Origin: JBCBWG01 sp038523925
GTDB lineage: Bacteria; Pseudomonadota; Alphaproteobacteria; Rhizobiales; Hyphomicrobiaceae
NCBI GenBank assembly: GCA_038523925.1
Contig: JBCBIY010000001.1
Span: 434,001 to 498,000 of the forward strand
Length of the DNA stretch: 64,000 bases
Reading direction: 5' to 3'
Shown: positions 19,526 to 27,721 of the stretch, in pieces
How the letters are laid out: each line of letters begins with the position of its first letter
Numbering within the stretch: position 1 is the first letter of the stretch
Position numbers and translations under genes: made by a program
The notes under the pieces: generated by a model
Seen by the model: only the letters and a program-made list of their open reading frames with translations
The model's database searches: none
What the model was told of the DNA's origin: nothing

Positions 19526-19741
19526 TGGCGTCTTTCCGGGAGAGCGTTGCCGGCTATGCTGGCGGGGCGCGCACGGTCTTGCAACCCGCGCCACGCGCGC
19601 GGGCTGCTCCGTGATACGAACGATCCGGACGGCGGCGCGTTGGACCGGCAGTTTTGACGTCAGACGTGTGACGTATGCCGGCACGCGGCCGCTGGCGATC
19701 TCGCGCCGCGGGACGTTGACCAAGCGACAGGGAGCGACGGT

Positions 19742-20215
19742 ATGGGTGAAATGGATCAACCGACAAAGGCTGAGGCCGAAGCCGAGACCCCGACCACCGT
19801 TGAAATCACGCTCAACGGCAAAACCATCCACCGGCCCGATGTTCCAGCCCACTTTATGCGGCTGAAGCCCGTCGATGGGCATGTGCGCATCCAGCACGGA
19901 GATACGGTGCTTGTGGAGACGTCTCGCGCCATTCGGCTCACCGAGGTGGGCCGCGATGTCTACGACCCGGTCATCTATGTGCCGAAAGACGATGTTGCCG
20001 TCGACCTGAACGCAGTTACCGACAAATCATCGAAGTGCCCGCTCAAAGGGCAAGCGAGCTACTTCGCGTTCGCAGGCGTCAGTCCGATTGCCTGGCAATA
20101 CGCGCACCCATTCGGATTTGCAGCCGAGCTCGCGGACCTGATTGCGTTCTATCCGAACCAAGTGACCACGATCGAGATCGGCGCGGACGCATCTCAGCCC
20201 GAGACGAGCGGCTGA
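19742..20215 (+). CDS. DUF427 domain protein
   Basis: The 157-residue soluble product matches the DUF427 family: an N-terminal strand region with ITLNGKTI, then RLTEVGRDVYDPVIYVPKDD and the conserved KCPLKGQASYF segment at about residues 97-107, and a final FYPNQVTTIEIG. Family members are small beta-rich proteins of unknown biochemical role, often one or two domains long; this one has one. It is divergent from the monooxygenase gene, and the 216 bases between them must hold both promoters. The first residues (MGEMDQ) offer a second start three codons in. Confidence 0.9.
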   Translation: MGEMDQPTKAEAEAETPTTVEITLNGKTIHRPDVPAHFMRLKPVDGHVRIQHGDTVLVETSRAIRLTEVGRDVYDPVIYVPKDDVAVDLNAVTDKSSKCPLKGQASYFAFAGVSPIAWQYAHPFGFAAELADLIAFYPNQVTTIEIGADASQPETSG

Positions 20216-20231
20216 GAACGGCCGCCGCCTG

Positions 20232-20582
20232 CTACCAGCGCTTCTCGTTGGTCGCGTGCATGAACGCCGTGCGGAACGAAAGCCCGGCGTGGGTCTTGCT
20301 CGCCCATACGATGTCGCACTCGATCATGGACGCTTCGCGATCGAAGATGAGAGCCGCGCATTGCGCTGAGCGGAACAGCCGCCGCTTCGGGTGTTTATCA
20401 TCGCACAGGATTTCGACGCGCGCGCCCGTGGCGCTTAAGTCGACGACCCGGCATTCCGCGCGGGCCCGTGCATCGCCAAAGCTGAGCTGGGCGCCGACGC
20501 ACACCTTGCGCCGCGGGGCGCGCCGACGCTCCTCCGGCGTCAGGTCTGCTGCCACGCCAATCATGTCACTGTCGCCGGCCAT
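20232..20582 (-). CDS. PilZ domain protein
   Basis: The 116-residue protein contains a PilZ fold. ERRRAPRRKVCVGAQL carries the arginine-rich RxxxR motif near residue 20 and VVDLSATGARVE the D/NxSxxG motif near residue 45. These two motifs bind cyclic di-GMP in PilZ proteins, so this is probably a small c-di-GMP receptor. I start at the ATG at 20582 because GGAAGAGG lies six bases upstream, although the frame stays open to 20783 and a longer N-terminus is possible. It is convergent with the DUF427 gene 16 bp away. No motility or cellulose genes are nearby to hint at the controlled process. Confidence 0.85.
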   Translation of the reverse strand: MAGDSDMIGVAADLTPEERRRAPRRKVCVGAQLSFGDARARAECRVVDLSATGARVEILCDDKHPKRRLFRSAQCAALIFDREASMIECDIVWASKTHAGLSFRTAFMHATNEKRW

Positions 20583-20983
20583 ATCTGCCTCTTCCGCGAC
20601 CGCAGTCGCCAAACAAATCGCCTCCCGCGTTACGAGATTGCCGGAAAACGCGGTTTGCAAAAGCTGAAAACGTTGTTGGACAGAACGCCGGGTAAACCGC
20701 TGCTCCAAATAGGGACGGCGGATACGCCAAACTGTTTCAAGTTCCGATTGGTAAATGCGGCATTGCCAGTGGACCGCTGCCACATTTCAACCGCACGACT
20801 CACGGCATAACAGCGATGTCGATACCGCAGCGTTTCAGTTCAGCGTCAGGTGTCGGATCGACGAACGGCGATGCGCCCCATCGCCGTCACGCCCCAAAGG
20901 ACCGGCGCCTGCCAAGCAGGCCTGTATCGCGTACCGGTCCGAGGGATGCGGCTTAAGCCGAACGAGGGCGGCCCCTACGCATA

Positions 20984-22021
20984 TCAGGATTGCGCTGCGC
21001 CCAGCGAGCCGAGAATGTCGACGTCCATCTGTCGGAACACGTCGAGCATGTCGATCGGCACCCAGTTCTCGCGGATGAGCCCGTCGTCGTGGCGGTAAAA
21101 GTCCATCACCCGCATCGTGATGTCCCGGTGCGTGGGTGCGAACCCGCAGAAGTCGCCGCCGTAGTGATGCGCGACGAAGCTCGGCCAGCCGGCCGTCACC
21201 GAATACGGCCCGTCGCCAATGCGCACAAAGTGTTCGGCATCGAACTTCGCGCGGCGGGCGGCGATCTCGTCAGCGGTGCCCCGCGGCCGCTGGAACGCCT
21301 GGCGGAAAGGCAACTGATGCTGGTCGACAAAACCGGCCAGGCCGCGATTGGAGCCGATCCCGGCCGGGCCGAACCACATCATGTTCCGGTGCCAATAGTC
21401 GCGCTGCTCCATGGTGAGCAGCCCCTCGCGCGTCGGCGTCCGCTGGTCGAACGCGAATAGCGTCTGATGCATCGCAAGCGTCTGCGCGATTGACTGCTCA
21501 GATTGCGTCGGGTCGCTGTCCGTGAGGCGGACGCCGTCGGGCGTGCGCGGGCCAAGCCAGAGGCCCTCGCGGCCGGTGCTGTGGCGGAGGGGCCAGAGCC
21601 CGGCTTGCCGGATGACGTCGAGCACGTCCCAGATAAGCGTCGCCTCGGCGACCCGCCCGTCTGCGATCTCGTAGACCTCGCCGTAGCGCACATGCAGCAG
21701 CCGGCCCGTCGGCGGGATGCCGAGCCAGGGCCGCTGGAATGTCCCGGAGTAGTGGCCGCAGGCTGCGATGAAGGTTTTGCCACCGTAAGCGCCGGCGACG
21801 AAGATCAAGTCACGGCGCTCAAGGTCTGGCATCGCGTCTGCGAGCGGCGCGTAGAGCTGCGCGATTGCGTCTTCAGGGCCGGTCAGATCGTTGACGGGAT
21901 GAAACGCGCGCCACCGGGCGCCTGCGTGCGCAAGCGCCATCAGCGCTTGGTGCCGCTCGGCCGCATCCGCCAAAGCGAGCCCGTTGAGGCGCTCGAAAAC
22001 CTGCGATCTCACTGCCGTCAT
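20984..22021 (-). CDS. Tandem SnoaL-like (NTF2-fold) protein
   Basis: The 345-residue product is two SnoaL/polyketide-cyclase-like domains in tandem. The first, about residues 25-155, has the pattern AYGGKTFIAACGHYSGTF and GRVAEATLIWDVLDVIRQAG. The second, about 190-340, repeats it with HRDITMRVMDFYRHDDGLI and ENWVPIDMLDVFRQMDVD. These NTF2-like folds bind small hydrophobic or sugar-like ligands and include cyclases and esterases, but many have no known reaction. It is divergent from the sugar ABC importer, whose last gene encodes a single-domain relative with the same ending motif, so the two probably act on the imported compound. The reaction is not deducible. Confidence 0.82.
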   Translation of the reverse strand: MTAVRSQVFERLNGLALADAAERHQALMALAHAGARWRAFHPVNDLTGPEDAIAQLYAPLADAMPDLERRDLIFVAGAYGGKTFIAACGHYSGTFQRPWLGIPPTGRLLHVRYGEVYEIADGRVAEATLIWDVLDVIRQAGLWPLRHSTGREGLWLGPRTPDGVRLTDSDPTQSEQSIAQTLAMHQTLFAFDQRTPTREGLLTMEQRDYWHRNMMWFGPAGIGSNRGLAGFVDQHQLPFRQAFQRPRGTADEIAARRAKFDAEHFVRIGDGPYSVTAGWPSFVAHHYGGDFCGFAPTHRDITMRVMDFYRHDDGLIRENWVPIDMLDVFRQMDVDILGSLGAAQS

Positions 22022-22157
22022 CTGCTCCCCCGTGGTCCCGCTCTAGCGAGCTAACACATTGTTGCGCCTCGGTTCGTGATCTGCGACGCTCCGGGCGAGG
22101 ACAACTGCCGCGAGGGCCACACACGGCCCCACGGCGTTGCAACCAGGGAGGATCTGA
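22022..22157. promoter_or_regulatory. Divergent promoter region of the ABC importer and SnoaL-like genes
   Basis: These 136 bases separate the divergent tandem SnoaL-like gene and the ABC binding-protein gene. An AGGGAGGA ribosome binding site precedes the binding-protein ATG. No obvious operator palindrome is visible and no regulator gene lies beside it. Confidence 0.4.
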
Positions 22158-23399
22158 ATGTTGCACCTCAAGCCGGTGGCGCTTGCTGCTGCCGTCCTGT
22201 TCGCCGGAGCCTCGGTGGCTCAAGCTGCCTGCGGTATCAAGTCGGGCCGCGTAAACATCATCGGCAATGAGTTCCCGGCCATTCAAACCGTTGGCGCCGC
22301 CGCTAAGGCATGTGCGGCAGACGGCGTGGAAATCAAGACGAACCTGACCAAAGAGCACAAGACAATCCAGGTGCCGGGTCTTTCAGGCAAGCCTGCGGAA
22401 TACACCGCCGCGATCGTCGCCAACTCGACCATCGTTCCACTGATGAATGACGGCCTGATCCGCCCCCTCAACGACTTGATCGCGAAGCACGGCGGCAACT
22501 TTAAAAAGAACCAGCAGATTACGATCGGCGGCAAGGTGATGGCGATTGGCTTCATGGCCAACGCGCAGCACTTCGTCTACCGCAAGGACATACTGGAAAA
22601 GGCAGGCGTCGAGCCGCCTAAGACCTATGAAGACGTGCTCGCCGCCGCCAAGGTCATCAAAGATAAGGGCCTGATGAAGTACCCGTTCGGCGGCGCATAT
22701 GCAGCCGGCTGGGGCCTCGCGCAAGAATTCAACAACATGTTCATCGGCCACGGTGGCACGTTCTTTAAAGGCAATACCGCCGAGCCGAACGTGAACAGCC
22801 CCGAGGGCGTCGCAGCGCTCAAGATGATGAAGGCGCTGACGGCTTATATGAACCCAGACTTCCTCACGATGAACAACAACGAGATCAACGCCGAGTGGAA
22901 AGCCGGCAATGTCGCGTTGTTGCAGATGTGGGGATCGCGTGCGGCGAACCTGCTCGAGAAAGAGGGCACGGCACCCGGCGTGCCGGACAACACCGTGCTC
23001 GCCTATCCGCTGACCGTTGGCGGCAAGGGCATTCCGGCGACGACGCTTTGGTGGGATGGCTTTACGATCGCAAAGAACATCTCTGATGCCGATGCCGAGG
23101 CGAGCTACCTTGCGCTCATCAACGGGATCGACCCGAAGATCATGAACAACGATGTCGCCAAGCAAGCGGTCTGGCTGATCGAGGGTTACAAACCGACGCC
23201 AGCGTCTGCCGGTGTCTTCGCGACGATCGAGGCGAAAGCCACGCCGTACCCGATGTTGCCGTATCAGGGGCTGCTGCACTCCGCGCTCGGCTCTGAGCTC
23301 GCCGACTTCCTGTCGGGCAAAGAGTCGGCTGAGAAAGCGCTCGCCGACGTCGAAGCGGCCTATCGGGCTGCGGCAAAGGAAAAGGGCTACCTCAAGTAG
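22158..23399 (+). CDS. ABC transporter sugar-type substrate-binding protein
   Basis: The 413-residue protein is a family 1 (carbohydrate-type) solute-binding protein. A signal peptide ends at about residue 22 (VAQA|ACG), sending it to the periplasm. The mature part shows WKAGNVALLQMWGSRAANLL and the closing VEAAYRAAAKEKGY helix usual in this family. It delivers the ligand to the two permeases encoded downstream. The ligand is unknown, but flanking SnoaL-like genes suggest something other than a plain hexose. An AGGGAGGA site immediately upstream indicates strong translation, and a hairpin just after the gene may favour its transcript over the rest of the operon. Confidence 0.94.
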   Translation: MLHLKPVALAAAVLFAGASVAQAACGIKSGRVNIIGNEFPAIQTVGAAAKACAADGVEIKTNLTKEHKTIQVPGLSGKPAEYTAAIVANSTIVPLMNDGLIRPLNDLIAKHGGNFKKNQQITIGGKVMAIGFMANAQHFVYRKDILEKAGVEPPKTYEDVLAAAKVIKDKGLMKYPFGGAYAAGWGLAQEFNNMFIGHGGTFFKGNTAEPNVNSPEGVAALKMMKALTAYMNPDFLTMNNNEINAEWKAGNVALLQMWGSRAANLLEKEGTAPGVPDNTVLAYPLTVGGKGIPATTLWWDGFTIAKNISDADAEASYLALINGIDPKIMNNDVAKQAVWLIEGYKPTPASAGVFATIEAKATPYPMLPYQGLLHSALGSELADFLSGKESAEKALADVEAAYRAAAKEKGYLK

Positions 23400-23419
23400 C
23401 CTTCGTCCAAGCGACGGCC

Positions 23420-23446
23420 CCGGGACGGCACGCAATGCCGTCCCGG
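23420..23446 (+). terminator. Intra-operon hairpin after the binding-protein gene
   Basis: A perfect 11-bp stem, CCGGGACGGCA with TGCCGTCCCGG, encloses a five-base loop and is not followed by a T-run. Placed 20 bases after the binding-protein stop and before the permease, it could stabilise the upstream mRNA or partly terminate transcription, giving more binding protein than permease. Confidence 0.65.
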
Positions 23447-23533
23447 CTCTGAACGATCTGACGCCCTGTGCCCGGCCACTGCGGCGCGCACGCGGCCTGC
23501 CTGCCTCAAGCGCCCGCTGGCTGATCGCCCCCG

Positions 23534-24559
23534 ATGAAACATCGCTCGTTCCTGTTCTTCATCCTGCCGACCGCGCTGGCGATGATCCTGTTCATATTCC
23601 TGCCGATCGTGTCGGTCGTCACGCAGTCGCTCTACGTCCAGCACGACCAGGTGCTCGTCACGGTCGAGAACTGCGACATCTTCGGGTGCAAGAAAGAGAC
23701 GACGATTGACACCGACGCGACGCAGAAACTTCGCGACGCGGAACCGCTCGGCAAGTTCGTCGGCCTCGAGAATTACTTCAACCGCAGCCATCTCGCGACG
23801 ACTGAGATTGGCCAGATCTGGGAGCGGACGGAGAGTTGGGGCGCCTTCATCTCCGAGGTCATCAACCTGCCGTTCTACCGCGCGCTCGCCTTCACGCTGA
23901 CCTTCACATTCGTGTCGACGCCGCTAATCATCATCCTCGGGTTCTTCATCGCGATTTCCGTCAACGCATTGCATAAGCGTCTGAAGGGCCTCGTGATTTT
24001 CTTCTCGCTGCTGCCGTTCGTCGTCACGCAGCTCGTTGGCTCGCTCATCTTGTTCTGGATGATTGATGCCCGCGGTATCTTAGGCAGCGCGCTTCAGTAC
24101 CTCGCCAACGATCCCGACCTGTCACTGAAGGCCTCGGCGCCGCTCACGTGGATCATGCTGATTGTCTACGGCGTCTGGCACGCAGCACCGTTCGCCTTCG
24201 TCATCTTTTACGCAGGCCTTCAAACCGTTCCGCAGGATACAATGGAGTCGGCCGAGATCGACGGAGCCAGCCGCTGGCAGCGCACCCGCTATGTGGTCAT
24301 TCCGCACATCATGCCGCTCATCACGTTCGTCGCGCTCATCCAGCTCATGGACAACTTCCGCGTCTTCGAGCCGATCGTGGGCTTTAACGCGTCGGCGCAC
24401 GCAACGTCGCTGTCGTGGATCATCTACAATGACCTCGACGGTGAAGCGCGCCTGATCAACTCCGCCGCCACGACGTCAGTTCTCACGATCATCGGCGTTG
24501 CGATCCTGCTGTCACCGGTCCTCGTGCGCACGTGGCGCGACTGGAAATTGAAGAGCTAG
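23534..24559 (+). CDS. Sugar-type ABC transporter permease 1
   Basis: The 341-residue inner-membrane protein has about six helices. TM1 (FLFFILPTALAMILFIFLPI) starts at residue 5, followed by an unusually long periplasmic stretch of about 80 residues containing two cysteines, NCDIFGC. The EAA loop that docks the ATPase is at about residues 240-260, MESAEIDGASRWQRTRYVVI. It corresponds to the MalF/UgpA position. The stop lies six bases before the second permease. The long TM1-TM2 loop is larger than in minimal UgpA-type permeases and may contact the binding protein. Its two cysteines could form a disulfide. Confidence 0.93.
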   Translation: MKHRSFLFFILPTALAMILFIFLPIVSVVTQSLYVQHDQVLVTVENCDIFGCKKETTIDTDATQKLRDAEPLGKFVGLENYFNRSHLATTEIGQIWERTESWGAFISEVINLPFYRALAFTLTFTFVSTPLIIILGFFIAISVNALHKRLKGLVIFFSLLPFVVTQLVGSLILFWMIDARGILGSALQYLANDPDLSLKASAPLTWIMLIVYGVWHAAPFAFVIFYAGLQTVPQDTMESAEIDGASRWQRTRYVVIPHIMPLITFVALIQLMDNFRVFEPIVGFNASAHATSLSWIIYNDLDGEARLINSAATTSVLTIIGVAILLSPVLVRTWRDWKLKS

Positions 24560-24564
24560 CGCGC

Positions 24565-25452
24565 ATGGCAACGACATCCAACAAGAAGGGCCAGCCGATC
24601 GGTCTGCTGATCGCGACGGGCCTGTTCGTGTTCGCCTGGCTGATGATCGCCGCGTTCCCATTCTTCTGGACGCTGTGGGGCTCGTTCAAGGTCGAGCTCG
24701 ACTTCTTCTCGAAGGAGAATTGGACGAACGCTCTGACCGGCGTGCGCACGATCAATGAGACGGGCGCGGCGTTCACGACGCAGGGCTACTATGGTGCGTG
24801 GATCCAGGAGGACTTCTGGAAGGCCGTCCTCAACACCGGCATCGTCTGCTTCTTCGTCGTCCTGACATCGCTGACGATCGGCACGCTCGGCGGTTATGCG
24901 CTCTCGCGGACGACGTACCGCTATGGGTTTTGGCTGCTCATCACCGCGCTCATCTTCCGCGCCATGCCGCCGATTACGCTTGTCTCAGGCTACCTGCTGC
25001 CGTTCTTCGAGTGGGGCGTCTGGGGCCACCTCTCGACGACCATCATCGTGCTCGTTGCGATCAACCAGCCGTTCACGCTCTGGCTCCTGCATTCATTCTT
25101 CACCAAGATCCCGAAGGACCTCGACGAGAGCGCGATGGTCGATGGCTGCACGCGCTGGCAGGCATTCCGCCACGTCATCATCCCGGTGATGTGGCCGGGC
25201 GTGATCACGACGGGGCTGTTCTCGTTCCTGCTCGCCTACAACGACTTCGCCGTGACCGCGATGCTGCTGTCGAAAGAAAACCAGACCATGGTGCCAAAGA
25301 TCGCCGGCTTCCTCGGCACCACACAAACCGAAGGCAACGTCATGTTCGCGGTCGCAGCCGTCGTCTCGGCGGTCGTCCCGCTATTTCTCCTCGTGATGGT
25401 CTTCCAACGCCAAATTGTCAGCGGCCTCACCGCCGGCGCCGTGAAGGGCTAG
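24565..25452 (+). CDS. Sugar-type ABC transporter permease 2
   Basis: The 295-residue protein is the MalG/UgpE-type partner permease. TM1 is at about residues 13-36 (LLIATGLFVFAWLMIAAFPF), and the EAA loop ESAMVDGCTRWQAFRHVIIP is at about 190-210. I start at the ATG at 24565, six bases after the stop of the first permease; an upstream frame overlaps that gene and lacks support. With permease 1 it forms the membrane channel of the importer. It ends five bases before the ATPase gene, so the three are one transcript. Confidence 0.95.
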   Translation: MATTSNKKGQPIGLLIATGLFVFAWLMIAAFPFFWTLWGSFKVELDFFSKENWTNALTGVRTINETGAAFTTQGYYGAWIQEDFWKAVLNTGIVCFFVVLTSLTIGTLGGYALSRTTYRYGFWLLITALIFRAMPPITLVSGYLLPFFEWGVWGHLSTTIIVLVAINQPFTLWLLHSFFTKIPKDLDESAMVDGCTRWQAFRHVIIPVMWPGVITTGLFSFLLAYNDFAVTAMLLSKENQTMVPKIAGFLGTTQTEGNVMFAVAAVVSAVVPLFLLVMVFQRQIVSGLTAGAVKG

Positions 25453-25456
25453 CGCC

Positions 25457-26512
25457 ATGGGCAACATCTCACTCCGCAACGTCACCAAGCGCTGGGGCAA
25501 CTTCGTCGGCGTCAAGGACTTCAGCCTGGAGATCGCAGACCGCGAGTTCCTGGTGCTGCTCGGGCCGTCCGGTTGCGGCAAGACGACGACCATGCGGATG
25601 GTGGCGGGCCTCGAGGACATTACAGAAGGCGAGATCTGGATCGGCGATCGCAAGGTCAACAACCTCGAGCCGAAGGACCGCGACATCGCGATGGTGTTCC
25701 AGTCGTACGGCCTCTACCCGAACATGACGGTCTACGACAACATTCGCTTCCCCCTTAAAATCCGGAGTGTCGATAGCTCCGAACACCACGAGCGCGTGAT
25801 GCGCGCGGCCGCCATGGTCGAGCTGCAAGACTTCCTCGAGCGCCGGCCGAAGGCGCTTTCGGGTGGCCAGCGTCAACGCGTGGCGCTTGCCCGCGCGATC
25901 GTGCGCGAGCCGACCGTGTTCCTGATGGATGAACCGCTCTCGAACCTTGACGCGAAGCTCCGCGTCTCGACGCGCGCGCAGATCAAGAACCTGCAACACG
26001 AACTGGCGACGACGACGATCTACGTTACCCACGACCAGATCGAGGCGATGACGCTCGCCGATCGTGTCGTCGTCATGAACCAGGGCGTCGTCCAGCAGGT
26101 CGGCGCACCGAAGGAGATCTACAACCGGCCGATCAACACGTTCGTCGCGGGCTTCATGGGCACGCCCGCGATGAACCTAATCAACGGCCAGATTGCAGAC
26201 GGCGTTTTCACCGCCGACCATGTGCGCATCGCGGGCCTTCCGACGCGGCACGCCGGGCCGATCACGCTCGGCTTCCGCGCTGAAGATGCCCAACTCGCCG
26301 TCGGCGATGGCGACATCAAGAGCGAGGTCTACAGCTATGAACTGCTGGGTGAAGCGTCGATGGTGACCGTGCGCTCGGGCGACAGCATGTCGTCGATCAA
26401 GACCGACAAAGAGTTCGAAGCCGAGATCGGCCAGACCGTCGCGGCCAACGTACCGGCGGGCGTTTGCCACCTGTTCGATCACGCAAGCGGCGTTCGCATA
26501 GATGAGAGCTGA
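25457..26512 (+). CDS. Sugar-type ABC transporter ATP-binding protein (UgpC/MalK-like)
   Basis: The 351-residue ATPase has a Walker A GPSGCGKTT at residue 36, Q-loop VFQSYGLYP, signature LSGGQRQRVALARA at about 135 and Walker B VFLMDEPLSNLD. Its C-terminal 110 residues are the OB-type (TOBE) regulatory domain typical of MalK/UgpC proteins, with LGFRAEDAQL. It powers import through the two preceding permeases. The last codons overlap the next gene by 11 bases, coupling it to the SnoaL-like protein. This means the SnoaL-like protein is a genuine operon member rather than a bystander. Confidence 0.96.
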   Translation: MGNISLRNVTKRWGNFVGVKDFSLEIADREFLVLLGPSGCGKTTTMRMVAGLEDITEGEIWIGDRKVNNLEPKDRDIAMVFQSYGLYPNMTVYDNIRFPLKIRSVDSSEHHERVMRAAAMVELQDFLERRPKALSGGQRQRVALARAIVREPTVFLMDEPLSNLDAKLRVSTRAQIKNLQHELATTTIYVTHDQIEAMTLADRVVVMNQGVVQQVGAPKEIYNRPINTFVAGFMGTPAMNLINGQIADGVFTADHVRIAGLPTRHAGPITLGFRAEDAQLAVGDGDIKSEVYSYELLGEASMVTVRSGDSMSSIKTDKEFEAEIGQTVAANVPAGVCHLFDHASGVRIDES

Positions 26513-27008
26513 GACCCGCGACGCAGACCACGCACAACGCAGTGCCGCCTCGCTCGCCGTGGTCCAGGCGATGGAAGCCGCCCTCGGTGCCAACGCCGAC
26601 AACATGGCCGACTACTTCCACGACGATTTTCGCTGGATGGGGAACCAGGGTTGCGGCACGAAGCACGGCCTCGAAGCGTTCCGTAGCAACTGGCAATTGC
26701 CGCTCAGGGCCGCATTCACCGAGCGCACTTACCACACGGAACGCTTCCTCGCAGATGGTGACTACGTCTCCTGTCACGGCCACATCGAGGCAACGCACAC
26801 CGGCACATTCATGGGGCTGGCGCCGACCGGTCAGCGGGTCACGATCCCCTACATGGACTTTTGGGAAGTGCGCGACGGGCGCATCGCCGACAACTGGGTG
26901 TCAGTCGACTTTGCCGCTGTCCTTGCGCAACTGGGCCGCGACGTCTTCGATGGTCACGGCTGGGAGGCCTTCGACGACGGCCGCCGCACGCCGCACACAC
27001 CCGAATAG
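26502..27008 (+). CDS. SnoaL-like (NTF2-fold) protein coupled to ABC importer
   Basis: The 168-residue protein is a single SnoaL-like domain. Key stretches are MADYFHDDFRWMGNQG, GHIEATHTGTFMGLAPTGQRV and the ending DNWVSVDFAAVLAQLGRDVF, which closely parallels the end of the tandem SnoaL-like protein across the operon. Its ATG lies inside the ATPase gene, so it is translationally coupled to the importer. It likely binds or converts the imported ligand in the cytoplasm, since no signal peptide is present. No catalytic assignment is possible. It is the last chromosomal gene before the integrated element. Confidence 0.85.
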   Translation: MRAETRDADHAQRSAASLAVVQAMEAALGANADNMADYFHDDFRWMGNQGCGTKHGLEAFRSNWQLPLRAAFTERTYHTERFLADGDYVSCHGHIEATHTGTFMGLAPTGQRVTIPYMDFWEVRDGRIADNWVSVDFAAVLAQLGRDVFDGHGWEAFDDGRRTPHTPE

Positions 27009-27076
27009 CTCTGCGCCGGCAACGGCAAACGCCAACGCGGCAGCGCTCTGGTCTGTACGGATTGTCAGATGAGGGT

Positions 27077-27089
27077 TGGTTGCGGGAGT
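27077..27089. repeat. Left attachment site (attL) core
   Basis: The sequence TGGTTGCGGGAGT is identical to the 3' end of the tRNA-fMet gene at 47298-47310. It lies 68 bp after the last chromosomal gene on the left. It is also the left part of a small imperfect palindrome, TGGTTGC-N8-GCAACCA, as expected around a serine recombinase crossover. Confidence 0.75.
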
Positions 27090-27124
27090 GTGCAACCAGC
27101 AGAGCCTACCTGGGTTCTCCAACA

Positions 27125-27170
27125 AGCAGGAGAAGATGGTTGCGGGGGCTCGCAACCCGCTTCTCCTGCT
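27125..27170. repeat. Long interrupted hairpin near the left end
   Basis: Outer arms AGCAGGAGAAG and CTTCTCCTGCT (11 bp) and inner arms GGTTGCG and CGCAACC (7 bp) form a stem with one 2x2 internal loop and a 6-base loop. The inner arm repeats the TGGTTGCGGG of the att core. It could insulate the element end as a bidirectional terminator or be part of the recombinase binding region. Confidence 0.7.
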
Positions 27171-27235
27171 ATTTCAGGCAAGAGACATCCGCCCACGGAC
27201 ATCAACTAGCCAAGCGATTGATTCGGTTGGATAAT

Positions 27236-27291
27236 TGTGCGTCTGTGCGTCTGTGCGTCTGTGCGTCTGTGCGTCTGTGCGTCTGTGCGGC
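27236..27291 (+). repeat. 8-bp tandem repeat upstream of mob genes, possible oriT
   Basis: The unit TGTGCGTC is repeated six times exactly and a seventh time with one change, ending 16 bases before the mobC start. Tandem repeats directly upstream of mobC and a relaxase are typical of transfer origins. The repeat could also be a slippage-prone control element. No nick consensus is recognised. Confidence 0.6.
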
Positions 27292-27307
27292 TGTCTCAAG
27301 TGGTGAG

Positions 27308-27721
27308 ATGGCAGAGAAGGACAAAAAGCAAACCAAGCCGTTTTCGCTCCGACTGACGTTCGATGAGCGTGCAGAGCTGGATAAGGCGGCGGCTGGGATG
27401 CCAGTCGGCGAGTATATCCGTGAGCGCTTATTCGACGGTGCTGAAGCTCCACGACGGACGCGCGGAAAGTTCCCTGTTCAGGACCATAAGGAACTTGCCC
27501 AGGTGTTGGCTCTGCTCGGCCAGTCGCGCCGCGCCAGCAATATGAACCAACTTGCGAAGGCGGCCAATAGCGGCTCGCTGCCTGTGACACCTGATGTTGA
27601 GGCGGAACTAAAACGTGCGTGCGAAGAGATCCGTGAGATCCGCGCGCACCTTCTGAAAGCGCTTGGCCTGCAAACAGCGTCAGCGTCTCCGCGCGCAAAG
27701 CCGCCAGGAGCAGCGCCATGA
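27308..27721 (+). CDS. mobC: MobC-like relaxosome protein
   Basis: The 137-residue basic protein begins with a ribbon-helix-helix-like segment, KPFSLRLTFDERAELDKAAAGMPVGEYIRERLF, and then LAQVLALLGQSRRASNMNQLAKAANSG, the pattern of MobC-type accessory proteins. MobC proteins bind near oriT and help the relaxase to open DNA. The ATG at 27308 follows directly on the tandem repeat region, and its stop overlaps the relaxase ATG (ATGA), so the two are co-translated. A long upstream open frame runs through the repeat but shows no coding character. Confidence 0.85.
   Translation: MAEKDKKQTKPFSLRLTFDERAELDKAAAGMPVGEYIRERLFDGAEAPRRTRGKFPVQDHKELAQVLALLGQSRRASNMNQLAKAANSGSLPVTPDVEAELKRACEEIREIRAHLLKALGLQTASASPRAKPPGAAP

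Noticed and set aside
27138..27147. Second TGGTTGCGGG copy as the true attL
   Set aside because: It shares only 10 bases with the tRNA end, against 13 at 27077, and is explained by the hairpin arms.
27236..27291. Possible CRISPR-like array
   Set aside because: The 8-bp units are directly abutting with no spacers, and no cas genes are present.
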